Source: Sphingobium sp. TCM1
GTDB taxonomy: Bacteria; Pseudomonadota; Alphaproteobacteria; Sphingomonadales; Sphingomonadaceae
Reading direction: 5' to 3'
NCBI RefSeq assembly: GCF_001650725.1
Contig: NZ_LXVX01000034.1
Location: 62,001 to 126,000 of the forward strand
Length of the DNA stretch: 64,000 bases
In this document: positions 9,471-20,144 of the stretch, in pieces
Layout of the letters: every line of letters starts with the position of its first letter
Numbering within the stretch: the stretch's first letter is position 1
The notes under the pieces: generated by a model
What the model saw: only the letters and a program-made list of their open reading frames with translations
Databases searched by the model: none
Told to the model about the DNA's origin: nothing
Translations under genes and position numbers: made by a program

Positions 9471-9502
9471 GGGCGTCCGGTTGATCCGGACGCCCTTTTT
9501 TT
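9471..9502 (+). terminator. Rho-independent terminator of pnp
   Basis: A 10-bp perfect stem, GGGCGTCCGG (9471-9480) with CCGGACGCCC (9486-9495) around a TTGAT loop, is followed directly by seven T residues. This is the clearest terminator in the window and closes the translation/RNA block. Confidence 0.95.
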
Positions 9503-9583
9503 GGGGTGGTGCGAGGATCGACTGATTTCGATCAATGCGCCCGCCTAAAGTTTTGATACTGTAACGACACTTGTCCGGGGATC

Positions 9584-10606
9584 ATGATGCAGCGGAGGAA
9601 TGAGCGCTTTGTCGAACGCCTGCCGCTCGTCCTCGATCGGCCGGTCTATGCCTATGGGCTGACGCTGATCTTCTGCGGCGCGGCGATGCTGCTGCGCATG
9701 GCTGCCGAACCGCTGCTGCCGCAGGGCTATCCCTTCGTCACCTTCTTTCCCGCGGTCATCCTCTCGTCCTTCCTGTTCGGCGTGCGACCCGGCATTTTCG
9801 CGGCTCTGCTGTGCGGCCTCCTATCCTGGTATTTCTTCATCCCGCCCTTCCACCGACTGGCGCTCGATCCGGCGGTGGCGGTGGCGTTGTTCTTCTACAC
9901 CACCGTGGTCGTGGTCGACATCATCCTCATCCACTTCATGCAGCGGGCCAATTATAATCTGGCGGTGGAGCGCGAACGCAGCCGGGCGCTGGCGGAGAAT
10001 CGCGAACTGCTGTTTCACGAGCTTCAGCATCGCGTGTCCAACAATCTTCAGGTCGTCGCTGCCATGCTCTCGCTCCAGCGGCGCCATGTCGATCATGATG
10101 TCGCCCGGCGCGCGCTCGACGATGCCTCCGCCCGGCTCGCGCTGGTCGGCCGGATCAGCCGCGCGCTCTACGATCCTGAGCGCAAGGGGCAGGACATGCG
10201 CGCCTTCCTCGCGACGCTGACCGCCGACCTGCTCGACGCCAGCGGCCGCGACGATATTCGCCTCCACCTCGACGCGCCCGCCGATCTCGCGCTCGACCCG
10301 GAGGTCTGCGTGCCGCTCGCGCTGATCGTCGCCGAAGGGGTCGCCAACGCGATCGAGCACGGCTTGCCCGACCGGCCGGGGCGCATAGAAGTGACGCTGA
10401 CGAGGCGGGAGGACGGACTCGCGCTGCGCATTGCCGACGATGGGCAGGGGATCGCATCCGGTTTCGAGCCGGGGCAGGGCGAATCCCTCGGCCTGCGCAT
10501 CGCCCATGCGCTCGCGGCGCAGCTGGGCGGGCGTTTCATGCTGGAACCGGGAAGCCCGAAGGGGGCTGTCGCGCGGCTCGACCTGCCGCTTCGCATGGCC
10601 GGTTGA
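9584..10606 (+). CDS. Membrane HWE/HisKA_2-type sensor histidine kinase with DUF4118 domain
   Basis: A 340-residue protein. Residues about 18-115 form a DUF4118-like four-helix membrane module (hydrophobic runs at 20-40, 48-65, 68-85 and 90-112, with FIPPF). A coiled linker follows, then the HisKA_2 phosphoacceptor segment 'ELQHRVSNNLQVV' with the probable phospho-His149. The ATPase domain has EGVANAIEHG (N-box) and DDGQG (G1). No PAS domain is present and no response regulator is adjacent, so it is an orphan kinase. In this group such kinases often feed the PhyR/EcfG general stress response, which is inference here. Confidence 0.85.
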   Translation: MMQRRNERFVERLPLVLDRPVYAYGLTLIFCGAAMLLRMAAEPLLPQGYPFVTFFPAVILSSFLFGVRPGIFAALLCGLLSWYFFIPPFHRLALDPAVAVALFFYTTVVVVDIILIHFMQRANYNLAVERERSRALAENRELLFHELQHRVSNNLQVVAAMLSLQRRHVDHDVARRALDDASARLALVGRISRALYDPERKGQDMRAFLATLTADLLDASGRDDIRLHLDAPADLALDPEVCVPLALIVAEGVANAIEHGLPDRPGRIEVTLTRREDGLALRIADDGQGIASGFEPGQGESLGLRIAHALAAQLGGRFMLEPGSPKGAVARLDLPLRMAG

Positions 10607-10662
10607 ACGCCCGGCCATTCTGCCGCTTGGCGACGGCGATCCGCTCGGCTATGACCCGGCCC

Positions 10663-11451
10663 ATGCTGACGAAAACCCTGACGCGCATAGGCGCGGCCAC
10701 CACCCTGGTCCTGATCGCCTCGCCCGTGCTGACCGGCTGCTCGACATCGAAGAACAAGGCCGACACCCTCTATGTCGCCCGTGACGTGTCGACCCTCTAC
10801 AACAGCGGCAAGGCGCGGCTCGATCGCGGCCAGTACAAGCTCGCCGCCGCCCTGTTCGACGAAGTGGAGCGCCAGCATCCCTATTCGCCCTGGGCGCGCC
10901 GGGCGCAGCTCATGTCGGCCTTCAGCTATTATATGAACCGCGACTATGCGGAATCGATCTCCGCCTCGCAGCGCTTCCTGTCGATCCACACCGGCAACAA
11001 GGACGCGCCCTACGCTTATTATCTGATCGCGCTCTGCTATTATGAGCAGATTGCCGACGTCACCCGCGACCAGAAGATCACGAGCCAGGCAATGGACGCG
11101 CTGGGCGAACTGATCCGCCGCTATCCCGACACACGCTATGCCGCCGACGCGCGGCTGAAGGTCGATCTGGTGAACGATCACCTCGCCGGCAAGGAGATGG
11201 AGGTCGGCCGCTTCTATCAGCGTCGCGGCCAGTGGCTCGCCGCCACGCTGCGCTTCCGCACCGTGATCGACAAATATCAGACCACCACCCACACGCCCGA
11301 AGCGCTGGAGCGACTGGTCGAATCCTATCTCTCGCTCGGCATCCCCGCCGAAGCGCAGAAGGCCGCCGCCGTGCTGGGCCGCAACTATCCCGGCACCAAA
11401 TGGTATGAACGCAGCTACAAGCTGATGCAGGAACATGGCGGCAAGGCTTGA
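10663..11451 (+). CDS. bamD: Outer membrane assembly lipoprotein BamD
   Basis: This 262-residue lipoprotein of the BAM complex has a signal peptide ending in lipobox LTGC (Cys26), followed by TPR repeats (about residues 45-240). It delivers outer-membrane proteins to BamA. ATG 10663 was chosen because it gives a normal lipoprotein signal; an alternative ATG lies at 10651. It precedes recN, a common alphaproteobacterial order. The family is essential. Confidence 0.93.
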   Translation: MLTKTLTRIGAATTLVLIASPVLTGCSTSKNKADTLYVARDVSTLYNSGKARLDRGQYKLAAALFDEVERQHPYSPWARRAQLMSAFSYYMNRDYAESISASQRFLSIHTGNKDAPYAYYLIALCYYEQIADVTRDQKITSQAMDALGELIRRYPDTRYAADARLKVDLVNDHLAGKEMEVGRFYQRRGQWLAATLRFRTVIDKYQTTTHTPEALERLVESYLSLGIPAEAQKAAAVLGRNYPGTKWYERSYKLMQEHGGKA

Positions 11452-11461
11452 ATCCAACATG

Positions 11462-11585
11462 GTCCCGTCCCTTCCAGGGAGGGGTTAGGGGTGGGTCGCG
11501 AGCGGAGCGCGCGTCCGGCCTTCATGTTATCGAGCGCCGCTGACGCGGCGCACCCACCCCCGGCCCCTCCTTGTCAAGGAGGGGG
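11462..11585. repeat. GC-rich inverted repeat between bamD and recN
   Basis: This interval has CCCTTCCAGGGAGGGG with GGGGTGGGT on the left, and ACCCACCCCCGGCCCC with CCTCCTTGTCAAGGAGG on the right, able to fold into a long imperfect hairpin. An inner stem GAGCGCC..GGCGC adds structure. It has the same layout as the element after infB. Its right end, AGGAGGGGGG, doubles as the recN Shine-Dalgarno. Confidence 0.55.
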
Positions 11586-11597
11586 GAGTCTGGTGTC

Positions 11598-13262
11598 TTG
11601 CTGACCGCGCTCGCCATCCGCAATGTCGTGTTGATCGAGGCGCTGGACCTGGAGTTCGGCGCGGGCCTTTCCGTGCTGACCGGAGAGACGGGGGCGGGCA
11701 AGTCGATCCTGCTCGATTCGCTGGGCCTGGCGCTGGGCGCGCGCGCCGACAGCGGCCTCGTCCGCAATGGCGAAGCGCAGGCCAGCGTCGTCGCCAGCTT
11801 CGAGCCGCCGGCCGCCGACCATCGCGCCACCGCGCTGCTGGCGGATAATGGCATCGACATAGAGCCAGGCGAGCCTTTGCTGATCCGCCGGCTGGTGAAG
11901 GCCGATGGCGGCAGCCGCGCCTTCGTCAATGACCAGCCCTGTTCGGCGGCGCTGCTGCGCGACCTTGGCAGCGCCCTGGTCGAAATCCATGGCCAGCATG
12001 ACGATCGCGGCCTCCTGAACCCGCGCGGCCACCGCGCGCTGCTGGACAGCTATGGCCGGTGCGAGGCCGAAGCGGTCGCGTCCGGCCATGCCGCCTGGCG
12101 CATGGCGGCGACCGCGCTCGCCGAAGCGCGCACGATCGTCGCCAACGCCGCGCGCGACCGCGACTATCTGACGCACGCGGTCGAGGAACTGCGCGCCTTC
12201 GCGCCCGAAGCCGGCGAGGAAGCGACGCTGGCCGAGGAGCGGGCCAATATGCAGAAGGGCGCGCGCCTCGCCGACGACCTCTCCGCCGTAGCCGATTGCC
12301 TGGCCGGCTCCGACGGTGGCCTGGCCCAGTTGCGCCAGGCCGCGCGCCGGCTCGACCGCATCGCCGGGGAAGAGCCGCTGTTGACCGCCGTGCTCGAAGC
12401 GCTCGACCGCGCCGTGGTGGAAGCGGGGGAGGCGGAGGATCGCCTGGCCGAGGCCGCCGAAGCGCTCAGCTTCGATCCCGCCCGCCTCGACGCGATCGAG
12501 ACGCGGCTGTTCGACTTGCGCGGCCTTGCACGCAAGCATCAGGTCGCGCCCGACGATCTTGCCGCCCTGCGCGACGAGATGGCCGCGAAACTCGCCGCCA
12601 TCGAGGGCGGGGAGGAGCATATCGCCACGCTGGAAAAGGATGTCGCGAAGAAGGCCGCCGCCTATCGCGCCGCCGCGCAGGCGCTGTCGGCCGAACGCCA
12701 ACTGGCCGCCGGCCGCCTCGACGCCGCCGTGGCGGGCGAACTGGCGCCGCTCAAACTGGACGCGGCCCGCTTCCGCACCGTCGTCGCGCAACTGGACGAG
12801 GGGCAGTGGAGCGCGCAGGGCATGGACCGGGTCGAGTTCGAAATCTCGACCAACCCCGGCGCGCCCTTCGCCCCGCTGGCGAAGATCGCGAGCGGCGGCG
12901 AATTGTCGCGCTTCATCCTCGCCTTGAAGGTCGCGCTGGCCGAACGGGGCGGGGCGGACACGCTGATCTTCGACGAGATCGACCGGGGCGTGGGCGGCGC
13001 AGTCGCCGACGCCATCGGGGAGCGGCTCGCGCGCCTCGCCCGCAGCAACCAGATCCTCGTCGTCACCCACAGTCCGCAGGTCGCCGCGCGCGGCGCGGGC
13101 CATATGCTGATCGCGAAGTCCAGCGACGGCACCGTCACCCGCACCGGCGTCCACGCGCTGGACGAAGCCGAACGGCGCGAGGAAATCGCCCGGATGCTCT
13201 CCGGCGCGGAGATCACGGCGGAAGCAAGGGCGCAGGCGGAACGCTTGCTGGAGCGGGTTTAG
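11598..13262 (+). CDS. recN: DNA repair protein RecN
   Basis: This 554-residue SMC-like ATPase acts in double-strand-break repair. Walker A GETGAGKS is at 29-36. A long Ala/Glu-rich coiled coil runs from about 150 to 360, the ABC signature is 'ASGGELSRF' near 433, and Walker B 'LIFDEID' carries D459/E460. The start is TTG 11598, chosen because AGGAGGGGGG ends about 11 nt upstream and the family begins directly with a short LTALAIRN strand. An in-frame TTG at 11571 lies upstream of that site. Confidence 0.95.
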   Translation: MLTALAIRNVVLIEALDLEFGAGLSVLTGETGAGKSILLDSLGLALGARADSGLVRNGEAQASVVASFEPPAADHRATALLADNGIDIEPGEPLLIRRLVKADGGSRAFVNDQPCSAALLRDLGSALVEIHGQHDDRGLLNPRGHRALLDSYGRCEAEAVASGHAAWRMAATALAEARTIVANAARDRDYLTHAVEELRAFAPEAGEEATLAEERANMQKGARLADDLSAVADCLAGSDGGLAQLRQAARRLDRIAGEEPLLTAVLEALDRAVVEAGEAEDRLAEAAEALSFDPARLDAIETRLFDLRGLARKHQVAPDDLAALRDEMAAKLAAIEGGEEHIATLEKDVAKKAAAYRAAAQALSAERQLAAGRLDAAVAGELAPLKLDAARFRTVVAQLDEGQWSAQGMDRVEFEISTNPGAPFAPLAKIASGGELSRFILALKVALAERGGADTLIFDEIDRGVGGAVADAIGERLARLARSNQILVVTHSPQVAARGAGHMLIAKSSDGTVTRTGVHALDEAERREEIARMLSGAEITAEARAQAERLLERV

Positions 13263-13272
13263 AGAGACGGCC

Positions 13273-13306
13273 GTCCGTTTCGAGCGAAGTCGAGAAACGA
13301 ACGGAC
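13273..13306. repeat. Palindromic intergenic element after recN
   Basis: GTCCGTTTCGAG and its near-complement GAGAAACGAACGGAC surround a CGAAGT core, giving an imperfect hairpin just after the recN stop. There is no T-run. It is a short mobile-type palindrome or a weak terminator between recN and the next gene. Confidence 0.5.
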
Positions 13307-13327
13307 CATGAGGAAAAGGGAAGGCGC

Positions 13328-15842
<2,515 letters not shown>

Positions 15843-15882
15843 GCCGGACTGCCGGGGCTTTGGGGCATGTGAAGCAGGTAAG

Positions 15883-15904
15883 GGCGGCCAGGAAAAAGGC
15901 CGCC
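15883..15904. terminator. Hairpin between convergent ligA and cysH
   Basis: GGCGGCC (15883-15889) pairs with GGCCGCC (15898-15904) around an AGGAAAAA loop, in the 106-bp gap between two convergent genes. It lacks a long T-run on either side, so it may act as a weak bidirectional terminator. Confidence 0.45.
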
Positions 15905-15948
15905 AAAGGCGACCTTTCCCCAAGCCGGGTAGCGTAAATCCCGTCCCC

Positions 15949-16740
15949 TCAGAAGACCGGCATGTTCGCCGGATCGTCCGGGTCGGCGACGGGCACCGGG
16001 ATCGGCGAAACCGGCGAGTGGATGCCGCATTCCACCTTGTCCCAGCCGCGCCAGCGGCCCGCGCGCGGGTCTTCGCCCGGCAGCACCTTGGACGTGCAGG
16101 GTTCGCAGCCGATCGACAGATAGCCCTGGCTTTCCAGCGGGTGACGCGGCAGGTCATGCTCGGCGAAATAGGCTTCCAGGTCGGTCTTGGTCCAGTCGCC
16201 CAGCGGGTTGAGCTTCAGCAGGCCATCCTCCACCTCGAACCGGGGCAGGTTCTGGCGCGTCACCGACTGGAACGCCTTGCGGCCCGAAATCCAGGCGTCG
16301 AGGCCATCCTTGGCGCGCTTCATCGGCTCGACCTTGCGGATTTCGCAGCACCCGTCCGGATCGTAGGACCAGCGCAGCCCGGTCTCGTCCTTCTTCGCGA
16401 TCACGTCCGCCAGCGGCGTCACCGTGCGACTGTCGGTGAAGCCCATCCGCGCGATCAGCGTATCGCGATAGTTCAGCGTCTCGGCGAACATCTTGAGCGT
16501 GTCGACGAAGATCACCGGCACGGTCGGGTCCGCCTTCGCCACCAGATCGAGCAGCACCGCGCTCTCCGTGCCGAAGGAGGAGACGACGGCGACATTGCCG
16601 GCGAGGCCTTCTGCGAACACGGTCTTGAGCATGGTCAGCGTATCGACGCCCTCGAACCGCGCGTTCAGCGCGTCGGCTTGCCCCTGGGTAAAGGCGGGGC
16701 GCGCATCGATCACATCAATCTGGCGGGCAGGTTCAGCCAT
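15949..16740 (-). CDS. cysH: Phosphoadenylyl/adenylyl-sulfate reductase (Fe-S type)
   Basis: This 263-residue enzyme reduces APS (or PAPS) to sulfite in assimilatory sulfate reduction. The PP-loop-like 'VVSSFGTESAVLL' is near 52-64. The cysteine set is C131-C132 ... C212-x2-C215, the CC-X80-CxxC signature that binds a [4Fe-4S] cluster and marks APS-type assimilatory reductases. The catalytic ECGIH has Cys238. It overlaps the upstream DUF934 gene by 8 nt and is the last gene of the minus-strand sulfur operon. Confidence 0.95.
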   Translation of the reverse strand: MAEPARQIDVIDARPAFTQGQADALNARFEGVDTLTMLKTVFAEGLAGNVAVVSSFGTESAVLLDLVAKADPTVPVIFVDTLKMFAETLNYRDTLIARMGFTDSRTVTPLADVIAKKDETGLRWSYDPDGCCEIRKVEPMKRAKDGLDAWISGRKAFQSVTRQNLPRFEVEDGLLKLNPLGDWTKTDLEAYFAEHDLPRHPLESQGYLSIGCEPCTSKVLPGEDPRAGRWRGWDKVECGIHSPVSPIPVPVADPDDPANMPVF

Positions 16741-17173
16741 CTATTTTCTCCGGGTGCCGCTTCGCCCACACCGGGCTGCGGCCGTCGATCGCCTTCTGGT
16801 AGACGTCGGCATAGCGGTTGAGCGCGCGCTCCACGGCGGCGTCATCCAGCGCCTTGACGGGGTGGAAACTGTCGAAGCCGCAGCGGCGCATCGCGTTGAT
16901 CTGGTCCACCAACACGTCGCCCACGGCGCGCAATTCGCCCTGATAGCCCGCTTCCCGCAGGATGCGCGCGGCCGAATAGCCGCGCCCGTCGCCATAGGCC
17001 GGGAAGTTCACCTCGACCAGCGACAGCCGGTCGAGATAGGGCAGCAGTTCGCGGGCATCCTCGCCCGGTTCGATGCGGACGGCGGTGGCGTTGGACTGGC
17101 CGGTGAAGGATTCGACCGTGACCGCCGGTTCCTGGCCCGCTTCGCCCTCGCGGAACGACAGAAATTCAACCAT
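16733..17173 (-). CDS. DUF934 protein of the sulfite reductase operon
   Basis: This 146-residue protein belongs to DUF934, a family almost always beside sulfite reductase and CysH but without a settled function; a role as redox or assembly helper is inferred from context. Typical segments are 'LSLVEVNFPAYGDGRGYSAARILRE' (about 68-92) and 'GELRAVGDVLVDQI'. The start is ATG 17173; the frame stays open upstream through a repeat element, which is not coding. It overlaps cysH by 8 nt. Confidence 0.88.
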   Translation of the reverse strand: MVEFLSFREGEAGQEPAVTVESFTGQSNATAVRIEPGEDARELLPYLDRLSLVEVNFPAYGDGRGYSAARILREAGYQGELRAVGDVLVDQINAMRRCGFDSFHPVKALDDAAVERALNRYADVYQKAIDGRSPVWAKRHPEKIDG

Positions 17174-17204
17174 CCTAAAAGCCTCCGTCCATTTGACCCA
17201 TCCC

Positions 17205-17291
17205 GTCATCCCCGCGGCGGCGGGAAACCACCTCCTCACCTTGCGGCTGGGGATCGCTCAGGAGATGGGTTTCCGCCTTCGCGGAAACGAC
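17205..17291. repeat. REP/BIME-like inverted pair inside the cys operon
   Basis: Two inverted copies of one REP-like unit occur here. The left arm starts GTCATCCCCGCG and ends GGAAACCACCTCCT; the right arm, read on the other strand, starts GTCGTTTCCGCG and ends AACCCATCTCCT. The arms match at most positions. The pair sits in the 143-bp gap between cysI and the DUF934 gene, where it would form a large mRNA hairpin and could stabilise or differentially process the two halves of the operon. Confidence 0.7.
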
Positions 17292-17316
17292 AAAGATTTT
17301 TTTTCGAGACGACAAC

Positions 17317-18948
17317 TCAACCATAGATCGCCTCCTTGAACGGCTTCATGCCGATGCGGCGATAGGTGTCGAGGAAGCGTTCGCCGCTTTCGCGCTGGGC
17401 CAGGTAGATGTCCGTGACTTTCTCGATCGCGTCGACCACGCCGTCCTCGGAGAAGCCGGGGCCGGTGATCTGGCCGAGCGAAGCATCCTCCGCGCCCGAC
17501 CCGCCGAGCAGCAGCTGGAAATTCTCTACGCCCTTCCGGTCGACGCCCAATATGCCGATATGGCCGGCATGATGGTGGCCGCAGGCGTTGATGCAGCCTG
17601 AAATCTTGAGCTTCAACTCGCCCAGTTCCGCCTGACGCTCGGCATCGGCGAAGCGCTGCGCGATCTTCTGTGCCAGCGGGATCGAGCGGGCGTTGGCGAG
17701 CGCGCAATAATCGAGGCCGGGGCAGGCGATGATGTCGGTGATGAGGTCCAGGTTCGCCTCGGCCAGCCCCGCTTCGTCCAGCTTCTGCCAGATGGCGTGG
17801 AGGTCTGCCTTCCGAACATGCGGCAGGACGAGATTCTGCGCATGAGTCACACGCAGTTCGTCGAAACTATAGCGTTCTGCCAGGTCCGCCACGAGCGCGA
17901 TCTGCTCGGCCGACGCATCGCCGGGGATTCCGGTCAGCGGCTTCAGGCTGATATTGACGATCGCATAGCCGGGCGCCTTGTGCGCCGCGACCTGCCGGTC
18001 GACCCACAAGGCGAAGGCCGGATCGCTGCGGTCGATCTCTCCGCTCAGGCCCGTTTCATAGGCGGGTGCGGCGAAGAAGGCGCGGATGCGGTCCAGTTCC
18101 TCGCTCGGCGGGTTGAGGCCCAGCGTCCGCATATGGGCGAACTCTTCCTCGACCTGCCGCTTATATTCCTCGACGCCGATCTCATGGACCAGGATCTTGA
18201 TCCGCGCCTTATACTTGTTGTCGCGGCGGCCATAGCGGTTGTAGACGCGCAGGCAGGCTTCCAGATAGGAGATGATCTCCTCTTCCGGCACGAAGTCGCG
18301 GATCAGCGGGGCGACCATCGGGGTGCGGCCCATGCCGCCGCCGGCATAGACTTCGGCACCGATGACGCCGTCACGCTCGACCAGCTTCAGGCCGATATCG
18401 TGCAGCCGCATCGCCGCGCGGTCCTCGTCGCTGGCGACCACCGCGATCTTGAACTTGCGCGGCAGATAGGTGAATTCAGGGTGGAAGCTCGACCATTGGC
18501 GCAGCAGTTCGGCCCAGGGGCGGGGGTCCGCCACCTCGTCGGCGCTCACGCCCGCATATTGGTCGGAACTGATGTTGCGGATGCAATTGCCGCTGGTCTG
18601 GATGGCGTGCATCTCCACCGTCGCCAGCTCGGCGAGGATGTCGGGCGCGTCGGCCAGCTTGATCCAGTTATATTGCAGGTTCTGGCGCGTGGTGAAGTGG
18701 CCATAGCCCCGGTCATATTTCGCCGCGATCTCGCCCAGCTTGCGCATCTGCTTGCCGCTCAGCGTGCCATAGGGGATGGCGACGCGCAGCATATAGGCGT
18801 GGAGTTGCAGATAGAGGCCGTTCATCAGCCGCAGCGGCTTGAACTGGTCCTCGGTCAGCGCGCCGGTCAGGCGGCGCTGCACCTGGTCGCGAAACTCCTC
18901 GACGCGGGCGTCGACGATGGACTGGTCGTAGCTGTCGTAGCGATACAT
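17317..18948 (-). CDS. cysI: Assimilatory sulfite (or nitrite) reductase hemoprotein
   Basis: A 543-residue siroheme/[4Fe-4S] reductase. The duplicated ferredoxin-like half domains are visible, with 'GHFTTRQNLQYNWI' near 83-96 and TSGNCIRN near 119. The cluster-binding cysteines lie in 'ACPGLDYC' and 'SGCINACGHHHAGHIG'. The gene lies between DUF2849 (2 bp upstream) and DUF934/cysH, which points to sulfite rather than nitrite as substrate. No separate flavoprotein cysJ is nearby, so electrons may come from ferredoxin. Confidence 0.93.
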   Translation of the reverse strand: MYRYDSYDQSIVDARVEEFRDQVQRRLTGALTEDQFKPLRLMNGLYLQLHAYMLRVAIPYGTLSGKQMRKLGEIAAKYDRGYGHFTTRQNLQYNWIKLADAPDILAELATVEMHAIQTSGNCIRNISSDQYAGVSADEVADPRPWAELLRQWSSFHPEFTYLPRKFKIAVVASDEDRAAMRLHDIGLKLVERDGVIGAEVYAGGGMGRTPMVAPLIRDFVPEEEIISYLEACLRVYNRYGRRDNKYKARIKILVHEIGVEEYKRQVEEEFAHMRTLGLNPPSEELDRIRAFFAAPAYETGLSGEIDRSDPAFALWVDRQVAAHKAPGYAIVNISLKPLTGIPGDASAEQIALVADLAERYSFDELRVTHAQNLVLPHVRKADLHAIWQKLDEAGLAEANLDLITDIIACPGLDYCALANARSIPLAQKIAQRFADAERQAELGELKLKISGCINACGHHHAGHIGILGVDRKGVENFQLLLGGSGAEDASLGQITGPGFSEDGVVDAIEKVTDIYLAQRESGERFLDTYRRIGMKPFKEAIYG

Positions 18949-18950
18949 GG

Positions 18951-19247
18951 TCAGATCACCCAGTTGCCGGCATCGGCGTCATTCGGTTTCAGGGTCAGGT
19001 CGGGACGCACGGTCGGCCCCAGCGCGCGGATGCGATCCTTGATATGGGCCGGGCGCACGCCGTCCTGCGTGACGGTCGCGTCGATCACATAGGCGCCCAC
19101 CACGCGCAGCGCGGCTTCCTCGGTGCGGGCCAGGTCGTCGCCATGTTCGCCCACATCGACGCTGTCGCCCACCTGGCGCGACCAGCCGTCGCCCGCCCAC
19201 CAGATGACGTCGCCGCTCACCAGGTCATTGCCCGTCAATATCTTCAT
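18951..19247 (-). CDS. DUF2849 protein
   Basis: A 98-residue protein of the alphaproteobacterial DUF2849 family, found between siroheme synthase and sulfite reductase. The sequence 'MKILTGNDLVSGDVIWW' and the C-terminal 'HIKDRIRALGPTVRPDL' are family-like. Function unknown; the conserved position suggests a role in sulfite reductase function or assembly. The start overlaps the cysG/cobA stop (ATGA), and the stop is 2 bp before cysI, so it is tightly coupled. Confidence 0.88.
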   Translation of the reverse strand: MKILTGNDLVSGDVIWWAGDGWSRQVGDSVDVGEHGDDLARTEEAALRVVGAYVIDATVTQDGVRPAHIKDRIRALGPTVRPDLTLKPNDADAGNWVI

Positions 19248-20059
19248 TCTACCCTTTTCCCATCCGGCGCGGTCGTTGCCGCGCCTTCCATAGTCCCGGC
19301 TGCATCGCGACACGCGACCAGCACGTCGCGCGCCAGCGCATGGGCCGCCACGTCGCCGACCACGATCAGCGCCGGGCTGACGACCTTTTCCCGCGCCACC
19401 ATGTCGCCCAGGTCGGCGAGCAGGGTGCGCAAGCTGCGCATGTCGGCGCGCGTGCCATTTTCCAGCACCGCCACCGGGATCGCCGGTGACACGCCGTCTG
19501 CGATCAGCTTGTCGGCAATGTCGGCCGCCGTCGCGACGCCCATATAGATGACGAGCGTGCGGCCCTTCCCCGCCAGTCCCGACCAGTCCTGGTCGGACAA
19601 TCCCTTGCACTGGCCCGCGACGAAAGTGACCGCGCTCGACGCCTCGCGATGGGTGAGGGGGAGCTGCGCGGCCGCCGCGCTGCCGATCGCCGCGCTGATG
19701 CCCGGCACCACCTCCACCGGCACGCCCGCCGCGCGGCAGGCGTCCACTTCCTCGCCGCCGCGGCCGAAGATGAAGGGATCGCCGCCCTTCAGCCGCACCA
19801 CCGGCTCGCCCGCCAGCGCGCAGCGGACCAGCAGCGCGTTGATCGCGTCCTGCGGCATCGAATGGCGGCTGCGCTGCTTGGCGACGGAAATCAGTTCCGC
19901 CTGCGGCCCGGCCAGCGCCAATATCTCGTCGGAAACCAGCCCGTCATGCACGATGACCCGCGCGTCGCGGATCAGGCGCACGGCCTTGATGGTCAGCAGT
20001 TCCGGATCGCCCGGTCCCGCGCCCACCAGGTGAACGGTAGCAGGTGCATTGTCAGCCAT
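19244..20059 (-). CDS. cobA: Uroporphyrinogen-III C-methyltransferase (SUMT)
   Basis: This 271-residue SAM-dependent enzyme methylates uroporphyrinogen III to precorrin-2, the first step to siroheme for the downstream reductase. Landmarks are 'VHLVGAGPGDPELLTIKA' at the N-terminus, 'VVRLKGGDPFIFGRGGEE' near residues 87-104, and 'VVPGISAAIGSAA'. It contains only the methyltransferase domain, not the dehydrogenase/ferrochelatase part of full CysG. ATG 20059 is preferred over a GTG three codons earlier. It is the first gene of the cys operon. Confidence 0.93.
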   Translation of the reverse strand: MADNAPATVHLVGAGPGDPELLTIKAVRLIRDARVIVHDGLVSDEILALAGPQAELISVAKQRSRHSMPQDAINALLVRCALAGEPVVRLKGGDPFIFGRGGEEVDACRAAGVPVEVVPGISAAIGSAAAAQLPLTHREASSAVTFVAGQCKGLSDQDWSGLAGKGRTLVIYMGVATAADIADKLIADGVSPAIPVAVLENGTRADMRSLRTLLADLGDMVAREKVVSPALIVVGDVAAHALARDVLVACRDAAGTMEGAATTAPDGKRVE

Positions 20060-20144
20060 GGTCGCCACATGGCGAAAGCGCCGCGCGAGTTCAATTCAGA
20101 ATGGGTATGGCGGGGATTAGGAAAAGTTTTTGCGGGCCGGGCGG

